From an uncultured Bacteroidales bacterium (lineage in GTDB: Bacteria > Bacteroidota > Bacteroidia > Bacteroidales > Porphyromonadaceae), in assembly GCA_947290775.1 (NCBI GenBank), contig CAMYPM010000018.1, positions 1 to 34,146 of the forward strand: DNA of 34,146 nucleotides. Reading direction: 5' to 3'. Positions 32,102 through 34,146 of the stretch are shown here, one piece after another. Made by a program: the position numbers and the translations under genes. The number at the start of each line of letters is the position of its first letter. Within the stretch, counting starts at the first letter, position 1. Under the pieces are notes generated by a model. The model ran no database searches, was not told the DNA's origin, and saw nothing but the letters and a program-made list of their open reading frames with translations.

Positions 32102-34146
32102 ATGAAACACCACACCGACGGGCTTATACGTATAGCCCTCACTACAGCGATTACACTACTGACCTATATAGGTCTCTCTGCACAAAAACAACCACTCAAG
32201 GGAACTATTGTAGATGCCGCTGATGGCAGTACACTTATCGGAGCATCCATTTACATAGCTTCCATTGATCAGGGTACCGTTACGGACATCGACGGGAACT
32301 TCAGTTTCAGCTTAGAGGTAGGAACCTATCAGGCAGAAGTGCGCTACGTGGGGTACAAAACGCTCCAATTGCAAATCAATCCGGCGGACTTTAACGGTAA
32401 CCTGACCGTGAAACTGTACAGCGAAACGGAGGTATTGGACGATGTAACGGTAGTTTCCACCGTGCGCAAGAACAGCGATTTGGCACTTATCCGCCAAGTA
32501 CGCGCCAATACGATGGTTACGAGCGGTATTTCTGCGCAACAGATTAAACGCTCGGTGGATAATAATGCCTCTGAAGTGATCAAGCGAATCCCCGGTATCA
32601 CTCTGATGGACAGCAAGTACGTAATGGTACGCGGGCTGTCGCAACGCTACAATAATGTATGGATGAACGGAGCCTCCGTGCCGGGGAGCGAACCGGATAG
32701 CCGCGCTTTTTCCTTCGATTTGATTCCTTCCGGCCAGATTGATAACCTGATGATCGTAAAAAGCCCCGCACCCGAGTATCCGGCGGACTTCTCGGGCGGG
32801 TTCATCCATATCGCCACAAAGGATATTCCCGAACAAAACGATTTTAGCATCTCGGTGGGCGGTACCCTGAACGATCAAACGCACTTCCGTCCGTTCACCT
32901 ACTACAAAGGGGGAAATACCGATTTTCTCGGCTTTGACGGCGGATTTCGCGCCCTGAGAGGTAACTTTCCCGCTATTGTGGATGACAACGATCCCGCACT
33001 GATTACGCGGCTCACGCAGAGCGGATTCAACAACCGCTGGGCTTTATCGCAGCAAAAGCCGGTCGCCGACGTTAAACTGCTCACTTCCGTAAATCATACG
33101 TTTCGCTTCGGCAACGGCGAAAAGTTGGGGCTTATCGCCGCGCTCAACTACGAGCATAAGTATCAGCGTGTAGTGGATATGATCAACAACCGCTACGGAT
33201 TGCGCAATTGGATTGCCGACGAACCATCGTTCGATAATGAGTATAAGGACGATCAATACGGCATTACGAGCATTTTGGGCGGTTTATGCAATATCGCCTT
33301 TACACCAAACGCCACCTCCAACTACGCGCTCAAGAATACGGTTAACGTTATCGGGCTAAACCGCTATACCTTTCGCGACGGATACCAGAATTTGAGCCAA
33401 AAATACCTCCAACAGCAGCAGGAATACCTCTACAACAGCCGGCTTACCTATTCGGGGCAGCTCAACGGCTCGTGGACGCTTTCCGAGCCGTCGCAGCTGA
33501 AAGCGTGCATCGGATACTCCTTTGCCAATAACGATCGTCCGGACCGGAGGCGCATCAATCGCGAGCAGAACGACAACGAGGTAGATCCTCATTACGGTCA
33601 GTTCCGCATTGATCAAAACGAAATTAGCCGCGATTTTAGCTACCTCGGCGAACATATCTTTTCCGCCAAGGCAGATTATCAGTATAAGTTTACGCTCGGC
33701 TCTACGGAAAACAGCCTCAAAGTGGGGCTTTACGGGGAACATCGCCGTCGTAGCTATACAAACCGCATTTTTTACTACCGGTGGAATAACGACAATGTAC
33801 CGGCCGATTTTGAGTACAGAGATCCTGTGGAGGGCGTATTGTTGGATGCCAATTACGATGCCGAAAAGCTCTATATCCACGAGGAAGTGGACCAACGCAA
33901 CAGTTACAAGGGACGAAGCTGGCAAACAGCCGCTTACGCCGGCTACAATATTGCCGTGGGTGCGTTTAACGCCTATGCCGGCGTGCGCTACGAATTTAAC
34001 CGCATGCAGCTCATTAGTAATGCCTATTTGCGCGAAGAGGGTACCGAAACCAGCAATCATGACGATAGCGGCCTCTATCCGAGCGTAAACATGAGCTACG
34101 ATGTAGCCAAAGATCACAAAATACGGCTCTCCTACGGAATGACCGT
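32102..34146 (+). CDS. TonB-dependent outer-membrane receptor, partial
   Basis: The frame is open from the ATG at 32102 to the window edge (681 codons plus two bases), so the C-terminal part of the barrel is missing. Residues 1-24 are a signal peptide (ending GLSAQ). About 25-105 is a CarbopepD-like Ig fold (LKGTIVDAADGSTLIGASI, VRYVGYKTL). The plug domain follows (about 135-245: SEVIKRIPGI, MVRGLSQRYN, FSGGFIHIATK), then barrel strands. Such receptors import siderophores, haem, vitamins or other large nutrients with energy from TonB. No substrate can be named: no SusD partner is seen upstream, so it may not be of the SusC class. Long minus-strand open frames here are shadows. The body of the gene is richer in G+C (34 of 60 at 33001-33060) than its start (27 of 60 at 32161-32220). 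Confidence 0.92.
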   Translation, partial: MKHHTDGLIRIALTTAITLLTYIGLSAQKQPLKGTIVDAADGSTLIGASIYIASIDQGTVTDIDGNFSFSLEVGTYQAEVRYVGYKTLQLQINPADFNGNLTVKLYSETEVLDDVTVVSTVRKNSDLALIRQVRANTMVTSGISAQQIKRSVDNNASEVIKRIPGITLMDSKYVMVRGLSQRYNNVWMNGASVPGSEPDSRAFSFDLIPSGQIDNLMIVKSPAPEYPADFSGGFIHIATKDIPEQNDFSISVGGTLNDQTHFRPFTYYKGGNTDFLGFDGGFRALRGNFPAIVDDNDPALITRLTQSGFNNRWALSQQKPVADVKLLTSVNHTFRFGNGEKLGLIAALNYEHKYQRVVDMINNRYGLRNWIADEPSFDNEYKDDQYGITSILGGLCNIAFTPNATSNYALKNTVNVIGLNRYTFRDGYQNLSQKYLQQQQEYLYNSRLTYSGQLNGSWTLSEPSQLKACIGYSFANNDRPDRRRINREQNDNEVDPHYGQFRIDQNEISRDFSYLGEHIFSAKADYQYKFTLGSTENSLKVGLYGEHRRRSYTNRIFYYRWNNDNVPADFEYRDPVEGVLLDANYDAEKLYIHEEVDQRNSYKGRSWQTAAYAGYNIAVGAFNAYAGVRYEFNRMQLISNAYLREEGTETSNHDDSGLYPSVNMSYDVAKDHKIRLSYGMT

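Noticed and set aside
33356..34117. Minus-strand open frames at 32312-32884 and 33356-34117
   Set aside because: Opposite the unbroken TonB receptor frame with recognisable signal, CarbopepD and plug domains.

Overview
The window looks like chromosomal DNA from a Bacteroidales bacterium, most likely a Porphyromonas or close relative. The evidence is a SprA/Sov gene of about 2,500 codons directly downstream of ruvA, three secreted proteins ending in type A sorting domains of the type IX secretion system (T9SS), an S46 dipeptidyl-peptidase of the DPP11 type, a CarbopepD-plug TonB-dependent receptor, and promoters of the Bacteroidetes TAnnTTTG kind. The species cannot be fixed from sequence reading alone.

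Layout. 1-642 is non-coding and holds a promoter leaving the window on the left, a degenerate short-repeat array and what looks like a dead transposase start. 643-1944 (+) is a secreted leucine-rich-repeat (LRR) protein. 2400-3788 (-) is an unrecognised lipoprotein built of three similar modules. 4116-11458 (-) is a complete phosphate-acquisition cluster in the order pstS, pstC, pstA, pstB, phoU, phoB-like, phoR-like. 11916-11989 (+) is tRNA-Arg(CCG). 12160-14235 (-) is a pair of lipoprotein genes, one a C10 (streptopain-type) cysteine protease, in noticeably AT-richer DNA. 14355-25835 (-) is a tight run read as S46 peptidase, MIP18/DUF59 protein, LpxH, RuvA, SprA. 26104-28224 (-) is a secreted beta-propeller protein with a T9SS sorting domain. 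28523-30094 (-) is a Smr/DUF2027 protein followed by a CYTH protein. 30430-31869 (+) is a second LRR protein related to the first, and 32102 to the end (+) is the front part of a TonB-dependent receptor.

How the parts fit. SprA is the outer-membrane exit channel of T9SS, and the two LRR proteins and the propeller are probable passengers of it. The S46 peptidase and the C10 protease suit an asaccharolytic, peptide-feeding way of life. The pst/pho cluster is a self-contained phosphate sensing and uptake unit.

The least expected structure is a 22-bp tandem repeat family. Two arrays of exactly four units each (11653-11740 and 30165-30252) share one consensus, and a more worn, inverted third array is likely at 250-337. 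All lie between genes. Other points to examine are competing hairpins between lpxH and ruvA, GTAAC repeats with helical spacing upstream of pstS and of the TonB receptor, and the AT-rich protease pair beside a tRNA gene.
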